From NCBI GenBank assembly GCA_015520145.1, contig WAQR01000267.1, positions 1-5,962 of the forward strand: a stretch of DNA of 5,962 nucleotides. Direction: 5' to 3'. Under the pieces are notes generated by a model. It was given only the letters and a program-made list of their open reading frames with translations, ran no database searches and was not told the DNA's origin. This document shows positions 4,926 through 5,962 of this stretch, one piece after another (within the stretch, counting starts at the first letter, position 1; the number at the start of each line of letters is the position of its first letter). A program made the position numbers and the translations under genes. Source of the DNA: Candidatus Hydrothermarchaeota archaeon (lineage in GTDB: Archaea > Hydrothermarchaeota > Hydrothermarchaeia > Hydrothermarchaeales > WAQR01).

Positions 4926-5962
4926 AATCATCAACAGACCTCAAACCTGCCAGCATATCGTCGGCATTGAGAAAACCGCTGGTTTTTGAAATCTCTGTTC
5001 CATCACTTTTGAGCAATATTATAACAGGATATATCTGGCTTGGAAATCTCGATGAGATATCAGGATTGGTCTCATTGTTAATCTTTATCCAGATAAAATC
5101 ATCACTCATCGCCTTTATATATGGGTTTGAAAACGTGAGCATGTCCATAAGCTCACAGTCCTCGCAGTTTGAAGAATAGATGTACAAGATTATCGGTTTT
5201 GATTCATCAGATGCTTTTTTAAGACCTTTATCATAATCCTCTATCCAGTATATCTTCATTTTCTTCATTTCATCTAATTTTATTAGGTTCACGACTTTTA
5301 TCTGAAAGACCAGGGTTTCCCCTGCAAGTGGATCGTTTCTATCCAGGACAAAAGAAGTCTCATTTACCTTGATAACTTTCGCAGTCTTACCGTATGCAAC
5401 TCTGATTGTCCTGTTAATCTCAGGGAAATGTTCGAGAATTATGTAGGACTCGTTGGTGTAAATCTTTGCTTTTCCTAATACTGTATCTATAGTCTGATTT
5501 GAATCCACGAGGTGTTTTAGTGTCACGGTTCTGTTTGAAACGTCAAGTACAGTAGCATTCCAGTATGGAAGTGTGAGCGTGGAATTTATTTCTGGCACAT
5601 CTCTAAAACCCCTGATGATAGCTTCAATACTGACATTCTCAATCTTTGGGACATAGAGGAACCTGGGTTCTGTCGTTACAAGTCTCTCATCTCTAAGTCC
5701 ATACGCCCTTTCTGGCGGTGCGATTATCTCCTTTTCCTCACCCACCTTCATCCCGACTACCCCGTCCTCAATATCAGGTAACCGCCCCACATTCTCACCT
5801 ACGACAAAGTTTATTGGCGCATAATCCTCCATTATTTCAAAATCTTCAACCTTCGGGATACTGGGATCTTTTGCGACATCCTCATAGGACGTGGCAAAGA
5901 CCTGACCTGTGCTCTGCACTTTTCCGATATAATCTATATATACCATGTCGCCTTTCTCAACC
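4918..5962 (-). CDS. FKBP-type peptidyl-prolyl isomerase fused to a thioredoxin-like domain, N-terminus beyond the window
   Basis: The frame continues past the ATG at 5946 to the window edge with VEKGD, the usual FKBP run-in, so the true start, probably with a signal peptide or anchor, is off-window. Residues are counted from that ATG. Residues 1-90 are the first FKBP half (MVYIDYIGK; IEDGVVGMKVGEEKEI; PPERAYG). Residues 91-200 form an enlarged insert-in-flap region. The fold closes at 202-222 with DRNDPLAGETLVFQIKVVNL, where family members usually read NHPLAG. The D37 equivalent of FKBP12 is alanine (VFATS, A18), so isomerase activity may be weak. Residues 233-342 are thioredoxin-like: SKPIILYIYSSNCEDC with CxxC at C261/C264, and likely cis-proline P307 in IYPVI. 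Nine N-glycosylation sequons (N104, 121, 130, 138, 150, 165, 178, 195, 291) indicate an external protein. The likely role is folding, with disulfide handling, of surface proteins. Both domains are clear; partner and exact activity are inferred. Confidence 0.88.
   Translation of the reverse strand, partial: VEKGDMVYIDYIGKVQSTGQVFATSYEDVAKDPSIPKVEDFEIMEDYAPINFVVGENVGRLPDIEDGVVGMKVGEEKEIIAPPERAYGLRDERLVTTEPRFLYVPKIENVSIEAIIRGFRDVPEINSTLTLPYWNATVLDVSNRTVTLKHLVDSNQTIDTVLGKAKIYTNESYIILEHFPEINRTIRVAYGKTAKVIKVNETSFVLDRNDPLAGETLVFQIKVVNLIKLDEMKKMKIYWIEDYDKGLKKASDESKPIILYIYSSNCEDCELMDMLTFSNPYIKAMSDDFIWIKINNETNPDISSRFPSQIYPVIILLKSDGTEISKTSGFLNADDMLAGLRSVDDYQ

Overview
The window looks like chromosomal DNA of a euryarchaeon, probably from the methanogen/ANME side (Methanosarcinia or relatives). 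Supporting signs are a RuBisCO-superfamily protein of form III/IV type, a short ThiI that lacks a rhodanese domain and carries CxxC, a long archaeal FKBP with insert-in-flap region and many N-glycosylation sequons, a type II tRNA-Leu without an encoded CCA, and a GGTG-style Shine-Dalgarno. The lineage is inferred from gene families, not from a marker gene.

Layout, left to right. (1) 1-909, plus strand: C-terminal ~302 residues of a RuBisCO-family large subunit, whose N-terminal domain lies before the window. (2) 935-2209, plus: a membrane-anchored alkaline-phosphatase-superfamily hydrolase, 25 nt downstream and possibly cotranscribed, but much more AT-rich. (3) 2248-3411, minus: a family 4 GT-B glycosyltransferase that converges on gene 2. 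(4) 3412-3752: a non-protein-coding stretch holding tRNA-Leu(CAA) on the minus strand (3582-3665), a short repeat on each side of it, and a tiny plus-strand reading frame behind an unusually good ribosome binding site. (5) 3753-4901, plus: ThiI, the tRNA 4-thiouridine sulfurtransferase. (6) 4918-5962, minus: an FKBP peptidyl-prolyl isomerase fused to a C-terminal thioredoxin-like domain, converging on thiI and running off the right edge.

The genes do not form one pathway. Two themes can be seen. One is tRNA biology: a tRNA with U8 beside the enzyme that thiolates U8. The other is the cell surface: the anchored hydrolase and the sequon-rich FKBP-thioredoxin protein probably act outside the membrane, and the glycosyltransferase could contribute to surface or storage polysaccharide.

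The most distinctive object is the FKBP-thioredoxin protein. Its insert is enlarged by about three degenerate 28-29-residue beta-rich units, and two N-glycosylation sequons recur at nearly fixed places in each unit. I saw no mobile element, CRISPR array or defence locus.
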